DNA from: Heterodera schachtii
Taxonomy: Eukaryota; Nematoda; Chromadorea; Rhabditida; Heteroderidae
NCBI GenBank assembly: GCA_023374025.1
Contig: SIJG01000001.1
Location: forward strand, 816,188-880,187
Length of the DNA: 64,000 nucleotides
Direction of reading: 5' to 3'
Of the stretch, positions 1-14,084 are shown piece by piece. Below the pieces are notes generated by a model. The model was not told where the DNA came from and made no database searches. It was given only the letters and a program-made list of their open reading frames with translations. Numbering within the stretch: position 1 is the stretch's first letter; every line of letters starts with the position of its first letter. The position numbers were made by a program, and so were the translations under genes.

Positions 1-934
1 TTCTGAAAAGGCATCAGGCGAAATTTTGATCCATTTTTACAATTTGTATTAAAAATAAATATTTTTCACTTTAGAGGCAAAACTTATGAAACAAATTAAA
101 AATTCCGTAAAATAAATTATTTATTAAGCTTTGGTTGATTAGAGATTTATTTCATTAAAAAAAGGAAAATCTCACATATTTTCTTCTTTGCTCTTTTTCT
201 ATATGAAAGTAATAATACTTTGATTTAGCTTTAACCTTTTTTTCAAAATTTTAATACATTTTATTTTTTAATATTTTTCTTATTGTATTTAATTTTAGAT
301 AACTTTTTAATATTATTTAAGTTATTTTCATTTTTTGTTTTTTAATTTTGTAAATCGATAATCACACATTGTTACTTAATGAAATTGAAGATTAATTATT
401 TAACTTTTTAAAGTTACTTTTCATAAGTTCATTATATTATACATATTTACACATTTTACATTTTGCGGCTCTTGATGACATTCCCGCGGACCAGAAAGAG
501 CTCCTAACATTTTATTTGCTTACTTAAAATTTTTTGCCTTTAGGGTGGATCATTTTTTTTAATTTTTTTACGTAGCAAATTTAAAATTTATTTATTTCTC
601 GTTTAGATAACTTTGGTCAATTATTTCTCTTGAATTACTTTCTTAATTCCTTTCATAATCTCAAAATGGCGGTTAAATCGTAATTTAATTATTTTCAGAA
701 AAGAGGTGTTTAATTACATTTTTTGAAGCTTAAACTAATAGTTTAAGTCTATTTTCTTTTTAATATCTTTGTTTAGTATTAATGGTTCATTTTGTTTCTA
801 ATCATTTCCATTATTTCACGCACAGTTTCCTTTTAAGATCGTGGTTTTCCTGCTCCCATTTTATAGACCTATGAAATTAGTATTATTTTTTAAATTCTGA
901 TTTTAAAGATTATTGTTCAAATCAGAGATGTTGC
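1..934. other. AT-rich non-coding stretch
   Basis: No open frame of note. The sequence is low-complexity A/T with one slightly GC-richer patch near 463-510. I see no gene, RNA gene or transposon end here. Confidence 0.6.
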
Positions 935-1035
935 AAGTTTCGCTTTTCGCCTTTTGCTATTTCGCTTTTTCGCTTTTTTGGGCCTTTCGCTTTCGCCTTT
1001 TCGTTTTGCTTTTTGGCTGAAAAGCGAAATAAAAG
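935..1035. repeat. TTTCGC-rich simple repeat
   Basis: About 100 bp of irregular TTTCGC/TTTTCGC iterations, ending in the inverse form AAAGCGAAA near 1020-1030, so the right edge can pair with the left. Similar TTCGCTTTTT wording occurs inside the hAT-like copy at 50714-51376, so it may be a transposon relic. No coding potential. Confidence 0.5.
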
Positions 1036-1320
1036 TTCACCCCTAAAGATTGGGTTTTTTAAATAACATGGCATTTTCTTGGGAGAAAAAGTAAAAAATT
1101 TAAAGAAATTTTGAATTTTTTTAAACTTTTAATTAAATTAGTTTAGTCTAAAAAGATTAATTGTTTGAAATAACTGAAGAAAATTTGTTTGAGAATTTTC
1201 ATTAATTTAATTTAGCTTTTTAGATTTTATAAAATAAATAGCAAAGTAAAAATTTAATTTTTTACTACTTTCATTTGAATAAATTAAATATTGAATAATT
1301 TTTTTAATTTTAAAAATTTC

Positions 1321-1430
1321 CCATTTGGTCCCGTTCCCCATTCCGGCCAAAAACCGAGGTCCCGTTCCGGGCTTTTCAGGTCCGGGTCCAGGTTTTGGCA
1401 AAATTTTTCGGTCCCGTACAACTCTAATAA
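1321..1430. other. GC-rich patch with GGTCCCG/CCGTTCC repeats
   Basis: In a very AT-rich background this patch is roughly half G+C and repeats GGTCCCG, CCGTTCC and GGTCCGGGTCC. Two short overlapping frames (1207-1473 minus, 1291-1476 plus) are by-products of the repeat, not genes. It runs into the left copy of the direct repeat at 1395. Origin unknown; a dispersed-repeat fragment is the simplest reading. Confidence 0.4.
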
Positions 1431-1667
1431 AATAGAAAGCTTTTTGACTATATGGCATAAGAAAAAAAAACATTAAAAGATGAATTTTTCGTTTCTATGA
1501 TTGTAATATCTTTCCTTTTGCTAATTAAAATATTTGCATAATTTAATAAAATAAAAAATCCAACTTTGACGTTTTTATTTCGTTCTTTTTACAAATTCTT
1601 TGTTGTTTGTCATTATGTTTTAATAAATATTGAATTTTTAAAACCTTGATTAAAAACAAATTTCTTT
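1395..1667 (+). repeat. Direct repeat, left copy (273 bp)
   Basis: Starts TTGGCAAAATTTTTCGG and is repeated at 2304-2577 in the same orientation. By eye the only difference is the length of one poly-A run (9 versus 10 A). The near-identity implies a recent duplication. The ends are not TG...CA, so a small LTR element is not supported. Confidence 0.8.
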
Positions 1668-1734
1668 TTGGCGAAATGTCAGTTGGCGAGATGTCAGTTG
1701 GCGAGATGTCAAGTTGGCGAAATGTATGCACACC
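1668..1734. repeat. 15-bp tandem repeat, possible Mutator-like terminus
   Basis: Four units of the form TTGGCGAGATGTCAG (15-16 bp, one or two changes each), directly after the left direct repeat. Read on the minus strand from 1734 it begins GGTGTGCATACATTTCGCC, close to the start of the GC-rich foldback element at 30288 (GGTGATGCGACATTTGCGCC). This suggests one terminus of a related element whose other end I cannot find. The short minus-strand frames over it are repeat artefacts. Confidence 0.5.
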
Positions 1735-2303
1735 AATTGTTTATGTTTATTGTAGTTTTTTATTTCATGTTTTAAAATTAAAAAAAATTTAATAAAATAA
1801 TAAATTGCAAAATAAATAAATTTAAATATCCTCCCGCACACTTCCGTGAGCTTCAAAAACCATCATGGAATGATATCAAGTAAGGTTTGTAGTGTTTTAT
1901 TGTACATTTTGTATGTTCAGTTTATTGTTTGATATTTTTAAGTACGGTATAAATTACTTCGAAAATTTATTAAATTACAACTTTTTAAATAAACAAATTA
2001 ATATAAAAGTTTAATATAGAAAATAACGGAATCGCGTTAAGGACAAAATAATTAAAAAGATGAAAAATTGAAAAATTAATTTTATTATTTTATTTTTTAA
2101 ATAAATAAAAAATATTTGTATTAATAAATATGCAAAAAAGATAATTGGAGAAATATTGAATTATTCCGATGACTAATCTAAAAATTAATACATTTAATTT
2201 TCTCGGTAGAAAAATAAGAGAAATAAAAAAATGAAATTTTGGATCGGCTTTTTTCTAAATATTTAATTTAATAAATTTTTTTATTTACCTATAAAAAAAC
2301 ATG
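1735..2303. other. AT-rich spacer between direct repeats
   Basis: Non-coding A/T-rich DNA between the tandem repeat and the right direct repeat. No inverted-repeat partner for 1668-1734 was found here. Confidence 0.5.
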
Positions 2304-2577
2304 TTGGCAAAATTTTTCGGTCCCGTACAACTCTAATAAAATAGAAAGCTTTTTGACTATATGGCATAAGAAAAAAAAAACATTAAAAGATGAATTTTTC
2401 GTTTCTATGATTGTAATATCTTTCCTTTTGCTAATTAAAATATTTGCATAATTTAATAAAATAAAAAATCCAACTTTGACGTTTTTATTTCGTTCTTTTT
2501 ACAAATTCTTTGTTGTTTGTCATTATGTTTTAATAAATATTGAATTTTTAAAACCTTGATTAAAAACAAATTTCTTT
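2304..2577 (+). repeat. Direct repeat, right copy
   Basis: Second copy of 1395-1667, offset about 909-910 bp. Identity ends abruptly at TTTCTTT, exactly where the left copy meets the 15-bp tandem repeat. Confidence 0.8.
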
Positions 2578-5500
2578 ATTTCTCTCTGTTTTTGCCTGTA
2601 TTTTTTCGTGAACTTGATAATTTTGATTATTATTTTGGTATTTAATTGCATTTCTATTTGTTATCGCATTTGATTAAAAATTTTATTAATTCGCTAAATT
2701 AAATATGTTTTGAATAATTAAAAATTAGCAAAATATAAATTTTAGATTTCTTAAAATCTTATATTTTTATTTTTAATCACTTTATCACCAATCATTTTCA
2801 TTTTTTTTTACAAATTTCCGAAACAAATAATATTTTGGCAAATGGGAATAATTATTAATGATTTAAGATTCAATCTTTTATTCGTGTACTAAAGTTTCTT
2901 AATACAGAACTTAAAAATTAAAAAAATAAATAAATATATATATTTGTTTATCCATCTTTTATGAATAAAACTTAGATCATAATTTGATTTTTTCAATAAT
3001 TAATTTTCATTATTATTTATAAGCATTTAGTAGGTTTGTTGCTCGAATGTTAACTAAATCGTCTATGGCAAGCCGTAAAGATTTTTCTCTTTTCGAATTT
3101 TTATACTATTTAAATATTTATTTATATAATTAATTATGTAGGCGATTTAGTGAAATTTAAATTAAAAGATTGAATATTTTAAAAAATAATAAAAAATTAT
3201 TCCTTCAAATTTTATTCACAAAACAAAATTCATAAAAAATTGTTACAAAATAAATTGGCATTTTAGCAGAATTAGGTTGTCACATTTAAATATTTGAATA
3301 GCTTGGGTTTTGTGATTTGATTTTTAAACAAAATTGAAGCTGTTTAAGTACTTTTAATTATTTGTTTGACAAAAGTTGTTTGTTTTCTATGTTTGCTTTT
3401 TATACATAAATTTAATTATTTAAACAATTCAGCTAATAAAAATATTTATATAATTTTTCTGAGGTCCGAATATTTTAAAAACTTGAAAATTCATTAAGGC
3501 CATCATTTTTATTATTAGTTGAAATAATATTTTAATTGGATATTCATTTTTATTTTTATATAATTGTATCTCTTAAGTGATAAGAAGAATTAATTTAAAT
3601 TTTTGCAAACGATAAATTTTTTATAAATAATATACATGTTAGCAGTATTTTGAAAGTTTAAAAATTTTAAGATCAAAATTTGCTAAAAATAAAAATAAAC
3701 AAATTATTTTAAATAATGAAATATGAATGATTTAATTTTTTAAAAATGCCAAAATAAAATATGGTCTATTGTATAAGTTTAAAATTGCTTCATAAAATAT
3801 GAATGTTATCACATAAATATATTCAATTAAAAGAACTAATCATTTATGAAAGAATAAATAAATAATTTAAAGAATAATTATCTAAATATTGAAAATAATA
3901 TGGACGAAACCTTCAGAAATAAGAGGAAAATGATGACATATAACACAAATGAAACAAAAATGAAAAAAATTAAATAGCAAATAAATAACTATAAAACTGA
4001 AAATATACTATTAATTAAAATAACTTTTATGAAAAAAATTGGGGTAATGAGTTCCATTTTTAAGTGATTATGCCCTTTAAATCATTGAAATATAACATTT
4101 AAAATATGTAAATGAAAAGAGATTGATTAATTATATTAAAAAAAACTTTAAAAGGTCCTTCATGAATCCGCGAAAATCTACTGAACAAACATTTTACAAA
4201 ATTTATGTCAATAAAAATTATTGTTTCTAAGCAAAAAATAAATACCAGATCACACGACTATGAGTGTTCAGTTAATTGCAATATATTTTACTTATGTTAT
4301 TTTTATAAAGATATTGTCATTAGTTTATTAATTCATTTATTATAATATTTTTTGACGCTGACTTAATTAAAAAAAATCATTGTTGCAATAAATAATTTTG
4401 TATGTATTTTTTATGCTATTATTATAATTGCTTTAAATTTTGGAATTAACTTAGATTAGATTATAGTTCTTATCACCATTTTCTTTAACATTCCTTTTCA
4501 CATATATTTTTATGTCTTTATTGTCCCCTTTCCACAAGTGCATTGCACACCTTTAGTACTTATCCAGACCATTGTGAAATTATTTGTTTTAATAAAGTTT
4601 AAAGTAAGTTTGATTCATTAATTGCTTACAAAATTGTGTTCAAATATTCTGTGGAGCTAAACATTTCATTTATTCAAATACTTTTGTTCTCTTATTTGTT
4701 AGTGCTGCTTTAAGTTCTGTGATCCGATGTGATAATTCGTTTGCAAATGAATTATTGTTTATTTTAATTTTATATTTTATGCAATCAAATCGTAATTTAT
4801 AATCATATTCAAATTTGAAATTTTATTTTTCTGATTCGTCAGCCTTTTTTTTTTATTAATAATAAACAGAAAACCTAATAAATCATTGGAAAAATTAGAT
4901 GAAATTGGAATTTAAATAAGCTTAAGAACGCTTGCGCGACACATTTCAAAAACTAAAAATAAGCGAAAATTAGGAGGAACCCATGAGGATATGGAAAATG
5001 CTGAAGTTTCTAAAGTTTTTTCAAATTTGACAATAATTTTCTTTTATCATTATTTTGAACAAAGAGTATTATTTTATTTTAAAAAAAAGTTTTAATTAAT
5101 ATTTCTAAATAGCCAAATAATTTGAGTAATAATTGTAAAAACAAATAAAAATTAAACAATTATAATTTAAAAACATTTATTTAAATATTAACTTCATTAA
5201 GTTATATGGAGTAAATTATTTATCGGCAGTTGGCGTTGTAAAAAAGAATCGAAAAGAAATAAACATAACCTATTTTATATTAATTTAAATTAGTTTTAAA
5301 TATTAATGACTTAATTTGATATTAGATTTTAGTGGCAAAGAATAACCGACAAATAACCTATAAATTAATTCTTGAAAATAAATTTTAATATTATTTCTTT
5401 ATATGAAATTAGTAATTTAAGTACAGAAAAATAAATGAATTTTATTCCAGTAATCATCAAAGTTATATTACAATTAATTAGAAATTTAGTTTTTATTAAT
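2578..5500. other. AT-rich non-coding stretch
   Basis: No supportable gene on either strand. It contains one member of a dispersed repeat pair (3961-4247, annotated separately); otherwise nothing beyond A/T runs is visible. Confidence 0.55.
3961..4247 (+). repeat. Dispersed repeat A, copy 1
   Basis: Aligns by eye with 61241-61538 in the same orientation, sharing the phrase AAGTGATTATGCCCTTTAAA and a common order of less similar blocks. Roughly 80% identity with small indels. An old interspersed repeat; family unknown, no terminal repeats seen. Confidence 0.6.
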
Positions 5501-6100
5501 CAGGTGGCTCCAACAAACTTTTTAACTCATTTCTTCGTCAGTAAACTAGTTAAGGCTCGAAGCCAATATGCAAATAATTAAAACTAAAAATGATAAGATA
5601 TAAAGAATAATTTTATTTAATCAAGAGAAAAATTCATAATTTGGTAACGATATAACGAAAATATTTTACATTCCCTTGATAAAAAGCGAATTTGCATTAA
5701 ATAACTCTTGAAAAAACTTAAATAGCAATTAAATCTCAAAAAATTGAATGTAACAAATAAGATGTTAAACTATCCAATTTAAAAAGCATAAAAATGTTAA
5801 TATATTACAAATAACAAAATAAATCTCATTTAATTTTTCTTAAGCAGGTGGCTCCAACAAGCTTTATTAGAATGTTTAATAATAATAATAATAATGAAGA
5901 AACCGTCAATCAACTTGTTAGTGCCGGAGACAACATGAAGTAAATAAAATTTAAAAAAAAGATATAAAGAATAATTACATAGATTTGTAGAAAATTTACA
6001 ATTAAATTATTTTCTGCACTATATAAAAAGAATGTTTTAAATTCCCTTGATGAATAATAAAAATAAAAATATTTTCCATTAATGATTTTTGAAGAACTAT
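5501..6100 (+). repeat. Degenerate tandem repeat, two units of ~345-370 bp
   Basis: The phrase CAGGTGGCTCCAACAA occurs at 5501 and 5845. Each is followed at matching spacing by AGATATAAAGAATAATT and then ATTCCCTTGAT (5670, 6041). The units have drifted a good deal, so this is an old tandem duplication. No coding frame. Confidence 0.55.
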
Positions 6101-9100
6101 GAATATTTTTTATAAATAATTTATGAAAATTTTAAAACCTAGAATTCTTTGATTTTTATTTGATAGACTTAAAACACTAAAAATGAATAAAAATATGAAT
6201 TTTATTAAAAAAGATAAAGTTAACAATTAACAAAAAATAATGTCAAGCATTGGCAATCGTCTAGGAATTTACTTTTCTTGTTCCATGAATGCGATTTAAG
6301 TGATTATTTATTGCTTTACAATGTTCGAAGATTGACCTTTTTGGTCCGAAGAAATTAAAGAAAATTATCAGAATTGATGAGAGTTAATCAATTAAACTAA
6401 CAAATTTTAATTCGAAAAAAGTTACAATTCCTAAAATATAAAAAAACATGGAATATCTAAAGCAAGAGTTAAAAAAAGACCGGCATTAAGAATAAAATCT
6501 TGGGACAATAGAATTTGAAAAATTTAAAAAAAGAGATATATGTACTAAAATTTAATTCTTAATCATTAAAACTTAACTCTCATCCAATTTATCATAATGG
6601 AAAAAATAATACGAGAACTTTGTACTTAAATAATCAATAACATTCATAACGATAATTTTTATATATTTATTTATTATTATAAACAGGGGAGATACGAAGA
6701 TGAATATTTTTGCTAATTAATAAAGTAAATTGTAATAAATATTATATATAACGAGAGAAAACAACAAAAAAGTACAAGACATGCGCATGTATTAATTGAA
6801 AAAAAGACAAATGTTTGAATTATTCTATTGAAAAATAAATTCGCAAAGTTAAAAATGGTTTATCATTTTAATCTATTTCAAATACAATAATTTTATGGAA
6901 TTATTTACAAACAATGGTTTTCCGTTAAAACACACAAGTGAGCTTGAAAAAATAAAAAAATTTATAAAATTTTAAATTTATTTTGCATACTAAGCATATC
7001 ATGAAAATGTCCCTCAAAATTAATAATGCATTAAATAAATACTAATTTAAATTTAAAAAAACAAAAATACGCAAAAATAAATATTATAACTAAATAAATA
7101 AATATTGCAATGTATTTTCAAAAAAACAGCTAAATATAAAAAAAAGATTAAAAATATTATAATAATGATAAAATAATAAACAAAGTAAAATAATAAATTA
7201 AAAATAAAAATAAATCCATAAAGCCATTTCGTCATACGCGTAAACTTGAATTTCGTTTGTTCACTTGTAAATTTTTGATTCATTTTTATAATTTAAATTT
7301 ATTTACTTTCATCTTTTTATGAAAATTGATGTTATATGAACATTTCTTATATTTTTTTAAACAACTCACTTTGTTTTAAACTCCAAGACATAAGGGCGCT
7401 TTTTTCTGTTATCACATTTATCTACCATTTTATTTGTATATTGTTTCAATTAAATATGAATACCAATATTTTTGATTTTAAATAAATTAAATGCCTTTTA
7501 CTTGATTCTTGGAAGAAATCAATTTAAAAATCGCGTCCTTCTTATTATGATTATTTTTACATTATTTTAATTTATAAAATTCTTCAATTAATAAAAGTTA
7601 ATTTTTAGTAAATTTCATAAATATTAAATATTTTTTTAATAATTATATTTTTCAGTATGTATTGTCAAATTTCAAATAATGTACTGAAATTTTTCAAGAT
7701 TTGTTTAATCATATTAAAAATTAGTTATTTGTGTTTTTAATTGTTACTATCTCTCAGTTAATTAAAACTTGTTGTAGATATGGCATATTCTTGGATTATT
7801 TTTATATTTAATTTATATAATTTAAAGTTTTAATAAGTGATATTATAAATGATAATATTTCTAAAAAGTGTTTAATGCGCATTAATTATAATTTTCCATT
7901 TAATGTATTATTAAAAATTGACAGCAAAGTTTTAAGATTATTACAATTATTAAAAAAATTTTCGTTTACCTTTTTTTCTGGAAACAAATAATTCATAAAT
8001 TTCTTATACTCTCACGATTATAATTATTAATGATTTTTTGTTATTTTTCATAGTGTATCCGATTAGCATATTTAACATTTCACTTTTCTAATCAGAATAA
8101 TAATAATTATCATAAGAATGAATTTCAAAATAGATTTTAAAGTCCAATTTTTACGAAAATATAAATTAACATTTCTTTGTGTTTTATGAGAGTCGCATAA
8201 TTTAAGCAAACAATAACTCACACTTCGATTATATATAATGCTTAATTTTTTATTCGCAAATTGTTTATTTTAATTAATTAATTTTGTTTTGTATTTGTTT
8301 TGTTATAGTTTATATTATTTTATTGAATCGGTTATTTATATTCGCATAAACAAAAGGTTAAATAAATGACCGATTGTCCAAAAAGTTCCTTTGTCCAGTC
8401 TCGTTTGGTCTCAGTTTGTCTAAATGCGATTTAGACAATTCGAAATTGAGCAGTTTAATATTGTGTGGTGTAATACTTGCTCATAAAACCTCCGATGTTG
8501 CCAATTGCAAACACAATTTCAACTATTTCCAATGAAGATATTTAATTTTAAACATGTAATGAATGAAAAGACATTATATGAGCAGCGTGACAATTTAAAA
8601 ATGATTTAAAAACATTTAAATTTAAAGCATAATAATTTTAAAAGAAAAGGAATTAGTAAAATTAAAAATAAATGTCCCTGATCATCAAATAAATTTATTA
8701 TAAAAAGTTATATAAAATCTAAGTCTTTCAATTTATATAATATATTTGCTGATATGAAATGCATTTTTTCGTAAAATTTAAAATTTAGATATTAATAATT
8801 TTCTATGCATTATTTGAAGTTTTAAATAAAGCAAGATTTAAAAAAAATTATTGCTATAGAATGCATAAAGAAATATTCTTATTGTAATTTAAATTTTTCT
8901 TTGCTTAATTAAAATTCCAATATTCACTTATAATATTCCAATTTTTGCAAACTCGCTTAAGCACTTTTACGGGTCGCATGTGCATTTTCACGGTCAAAAT
9001 ATTTATCATACTTTTTAATGGCCATGAGAGGGGAGAAAAGTGGCCAAAACATGCTTTATCTTTTTATTTTTTGTTTAATTATTATTATTTCATATTATGT

Positions 9101-12100
9101 AATCCCTTAAAATTAATTATTTTAATTAATCAACTAACGTAATTGCTTTTTATTTAAAATTATTGTTATTTAAATATTTTATTATTTTTTTCAGCGAAAA
9201 GCATACCAAGTCACTGCAATGCGTATCCAGTTAATTGCATAAAAAATAAGATTATCCTATTTTTATAATAGTTAAATTTTTTTTAATATTTTATTTTGTC
9301 ATAGGCATACAACATAACATTTTCTGTTTCTTGACCGGTGAAACAGTTTCTAAGTTTTGGGCCGATTTAGCAATTTTTCAAAGACTCATATGAATTCTCA
9401 AACCCATACATACATTTTACTTTTTTTTAAATATAAATAAGTTTGAAAATGGGAAAAAAATTGAAAATTATATTTAATATTATTAATTAAAATCAATAAA
9501 ATTATTTAACATTTTCGACACATACAAAAAGGTTATATGAAAACTCTTAGATGTGGAATGTCACTTGCTTAAATGCTCTAGTAAATTAATACAATCGCTA
9601 TTGTAGGAATGTGTGCTTCTGCTCCGATTACGCAGTTGCTGCTATAACCCAGAAAATTGTTTGTATTTATTTTGTAAATTTTACTTTTTTAAGAATTTAT
9701 ATACGTATACATCATAACACATTTAAAAGTAAATATATTAATTTTTTAAACATTTTATTCTCGAAAATTTAATCGTTTGACTAAATTGTATTATATGAAT
9801 ATTTTAAATTCGACACCACTTTGTAAGATTTGAAATTTTTGCAAATTTATTTAAAATGTATAAATAAATGTTTTCGTTTTAAATTTTAAAAATGTTTATT
9901 TTGGCTAAAAGTGCTATAAAAAACGATTTATTTTATATAACTTAAAATAATTATTTTATTTTTATTTAATGAATCAAAACATAATTTTTAGCACTATTCC
10001 CTTGCAAATACTCATTTATTTTGTTGAATTTTTATTTATAAAAAAAGTTAAGAATAATATTTTTATTAAATAATATCATGAAATATTTAATTTGATTATA
10101 TTTGAGCAAAATTATAAATTTTATATGTTAATTTTTCTATTCAAAACTGTTTCTTTCAAATAAAAGAAAGGATTTTGATAGAAGAATTATTAATAACCTA
10201 ATTTTAAAATAAAATGTTAAATATTAAATGTCCGTTTTCTATTGGTGATACAAGGTGGACAGAATAGAAAAACATCAATCATATATTAAAATTAAAACAA
10301 ATTAAAAAATTGTCAGATCAAGACTCCAGCATTTTTGTACGTTCGCTACTCTGGAAAGACAGAACCTTACTATTTAGTTTATAACAATATAGTAATTAAA
10401 TTGGTCATATGAATTAGAAGAAATTATAAAACTAAAAAGTGAAAATAAATTAATAACATTAAATCAATTACATAAAAACAAGTCAAGGCTATAAAAATAA
10501 AAAAATGAATTCAACAGAGCATTTATTTATTTATTATGTATTAAATTAAAAATACTTTAAATTTAGAAAATATGCATTCGATTTTTTTAATATAATTTAT
10601 GATAATGTATTTAATTTTCTTTAGATTAATAATGAAGTACATAAAAATTAATAACATAATTTACAAAATAAATTTTAAATAGCTGGAAAAGTTTAAAATA
10701 AAAATAAAAAACCACTTTTGGCTATTCAAAGAAATGTCTGGCAAAAACAAATTCGACATAATTGACCGCCCATGATAATTATAAGAACATAACAGTTTAA
10801 CATAAAATAATCATAGAAGAGTATTTAATAAAAAAATTAGCATTAATATTTGAAAATTAATTTGATTAATTAAATTAGATATACATAAAAAATGCGCAAA
10901 TAAGAGTAATTTAAAAAAATAGTAAACAAGAGTAATTAATAAAATAATTAGCAAAAAATAATCGTAAATAAGAATAATTAATAAAATAAAATTAGCATTT
11001 TTTATCATATAAGTAAATTTTAAAACTTTAAATATTTTTATAATCATGGAAAGTATAATTATTTAATTGTGTCATTTAAATGGAATAATATACGAATGAA
11101 ACATAATAAATCTCTACAACAAATTGAAAATGTGCTACTCTCTGTAGACAACTTGCAAATTTAACGAAATATTAATATAAATATTTATTTATATGCGAAA
11201 TTTTAATAAAATAACACGCTTACATATTATGGATAATTTCTATAATTTACTGTTTTTTTATTAATTAAATAAAAATGAATAGCAATCAAATAAATTTAAA
11301 TAAAAAACTACAATTATTTTTATAAAAAATTACTGTAATATCAAATTAATATACATTTATTTAAATGAATAAATAAATAAATAAAATTAAGTGTTTGAAG
11401 TTTATTAAATTTTAAAAAGTATAAAGAAATTAAAAAAAAAATTATTTTCCTCAATAATTATACTCTTTAGAGTTTGTTTTTTAATTATTAAATTTTCTGT
11501 TGTAAATTATTTAATTATTAAATACAGAATAATTCGGTAAAAAAACAAATGAGGAAATATTTAATTTTAAGCAAAATAAGATTAAAAATGAATGCAATAG
11601 TAATTAATTTAAAAATAAAGTTTTATTCATTTTTATTAATAGACGCAAAATTAATAGTTATAATTTATTTAGTAGTTCTTCAAAGATTTTTCATAAATAT
11701 TTTTTGACAAATTTAAATAGAAACATATGAATTCTTTAACAAAATTAAAAAACGGGCGCGAAGCGCCTACATTTAAATTTTAAAATCTCGAAAATCCGAA
11801 ATTAAAATAAGTGAATTATACCAAAATGAAATAAAATAAGAACCGCAAGAAACTCAAATTATATTTTATCCTAAATATTTAAAATTGAATAAAAAAAAAA
11901 CAAAATTACCACAATTGAATTAATAAAAATTCAAAAAAATTGTTATTTACTTAAATAAAAAACACTTTCTTTTCAATGATAAAGCAAAAATATTAAGAAT
12001 TATAATTTTGTTCAATTGTATTTTCGTTCTTTACCAAAACAACTTATAATATATAATATAATCACTAAATGTTCAAATTAAAAAGTTTTTTTTTCTAATG

Positions 12101-13590
12101 AATATATTTTAATTTTTTTATGCATGATAAAATTAAAATGCAAAATTTGAATTATTCTGATTTGAATTTTTATGAAGAATATTGTAAAGGTTTATGCTTA
12201 ATTTTATATTAAACTTTAAAATATATTTAAATTTTTGCTGGCATTTGTTGCTAAATGGCTTAAATTTTTTTAATAATTTTTTTAAATAATTAATTTTAAT
12301 TCATATTCTTCTGCTTGATGCATAATTTTGTTCTTCGCAATTTAAATTTCAAAATTAGATTTAAATCTTTGACAATATATAAATTATAAAATTTTTAAAT
12401 TTTAAACAAGGTAAATTAACGAAAACAACCTATACTCAGAAGGCTTATTAAATACGATTAAGTCGATAGAATTTTTATTTAAAAAGTTCAAATATTAATC
12501 GATAGTAATTATTGAATGAAAATTCAAAAAATTATTCATAAAATTATTTTAAATAATCTGAATCTTATCTTATCATTACTTTAATATTGATTTATAACTA
12601 TTATTTAACTTAAACATTTTTATTTATTCAAATTAAAAGTTATTTTAAAAAAAGTTATTAATTTTTTTGTCTAATTAAAAACTTTATATAATGAATAAAA
12701 ATTAGTTTATCATTAAATTTACGAAAATAAAAAGAAAGTTGTAATAAACAAAAATTTGTGGATTAATAATTTTTAGATTTAACACTATGATAATCAAAGA
12801 GTTTTATCTAATTCGGTACAAAAAAAAATACTCTGCCTAAATAATTTTGCAACTATTAACAAAATCATTAATCAATTAAAAATTCATAAGATATGCATAT
12901 TTTCAAATATACTCGCAGAAAATACAAACATACTTGCTGAAACCTGGACTAAAGAGAAATACCGTAGTCTTTTTTCCTGGAAATTGAATGAAATTGTACT
13001 AAATGTATTTCAAAACAGACAACATTAAAATAAATAATTTAAATTAGAAAAATATTATAAAAAAAAGAATGAATTGATTGATGATTAATAATTTAATATT
13101 TATTAAAAAAACAAATCAACATCCATCCAAAAAATCGTTTAATAATTAATTTTACTTTATTATAGTGCATTTGAATTGAACTAAAAAGATATTCATTTGT
13201 AAACAAAAAAAATATAAAAAAATCACTTTAATTAATAGCACATATATCCCGCCCGCTTCTAAAAGCGTGATGATATGAAAAAAACCCAAATAAGATATTC
13301 ACAACAAATTTAATGTCTTATGAATACTTTTTAAGCAATTCGTAAGATAAGTGTATGAATAAATATTTGATAAACTATTCCTGCTGCTTATTACTTGTAA
13401 ATGAAAAATTTAATAATATTTATAAAATAATTCTTACGCCAGAATTTTAAATCGCATCGGAAATTAAATCGGTGCCCGACTTAGAGTTACAACTAAAATA
13501 TTAAAAGAAGTCAAAGGATAGCCAAGCCAAGTTTGCGAGTGAACGCGTCGAAAAACTGATCTTAAAAAATTTATCAAATCGCAAATGATA
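6101..13590. other. AT-rich non-coding stretch
   Basis: Long A/T-rich region. Short frames such as 7053-7283 (minus) and 10811-11047 (minus) are runs of I, F, Y, L, K and N expected by chance in this composition. Small GC-richer patches lie near 8380-8480, 9600-9650 and 13440-13560. I recognise no exon, RNA gene or transposon end. Confidence 0.5.
8416..8438. repeat. Short perfect hairpin
   Basis: TTGTCTAAAT and ATTTAGACAA form a 10-bp perfect inverted repeat around a GCG loop, in a GC-richer patch. No neighbouring gene gives it a role; it may be a transposon relic. Confidence 0.6.
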
Positions 13591-13598
13591 TTTATAAG

Positions 13599-14076
13599 TA
13601 GGGTTCGGAATTATATGGAAATCCATATTTTTTTCCTGGATTGTGGGAGGCCTGAAACGCACGAAAAACATATTTTTAGCGTGGTTTGGAGCTTCTAGGA
13701 TGGTGTTCTATATCCATATTTTCCATATTTTTCCATATTTCGCGATTTATGTCCATATTTCCATATTTTTCCATATTTTGGCATTTTTATCCATATTTTA
13801 TGTCCAATAAGCAAAAAAGCAAAAATTCGCTAAAAATTAGTAAATTTTAGCTGTATGATGTTTTTTTTTCTAAAATAATTTTTAATACCATATTTAGCCA
13901 TTTTTTAAAGTTTTACGTTACATTTAGCGAATTTGAAGAAAATTGAGAAATTACATCCTCAATTTTGAAAAATTTATATCCATATTTTTGCCATTTTATG
14001 CCCATATTTTGCGATTTTTGGTCCATATTTTATGGCCATATTTCGCGATTTTATATCCATATTTTTCCGAACCCTA
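13599..14076. mobile_element. hAT-like non-autonomous element, copy 1 (478 bp)
   Basis: Bounded by an exact 8-bp target-site duplication, TTTATAAG (13591-13598 and 14077-14084). Ends are inverted: TAGGGTTCGGAA at the left, TTCCGAACCCTA at the right. An 8-bp duplication with TAGGG-type ends fits the hAT superfamily. It has no transposase frame. The interior is packed with about 14 copies of CCATATTT, clustered near both ends. It is shorter than the relative at 50714-51376, lacking a block from the middle of that copy, but shares its subterminal sequence (for example GTGGGAGGCCTGAAACGCAC). Confidence 0.85.
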
Positions 14077-14084
14077 TTTATAAG

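Noticed and set aside
1395..2577. Small LTR element formed by the 273-bp direct repeats
   Set aside because: No TG...CA ends, no primer binding site, no target-site duplication and no coding between the repeats.
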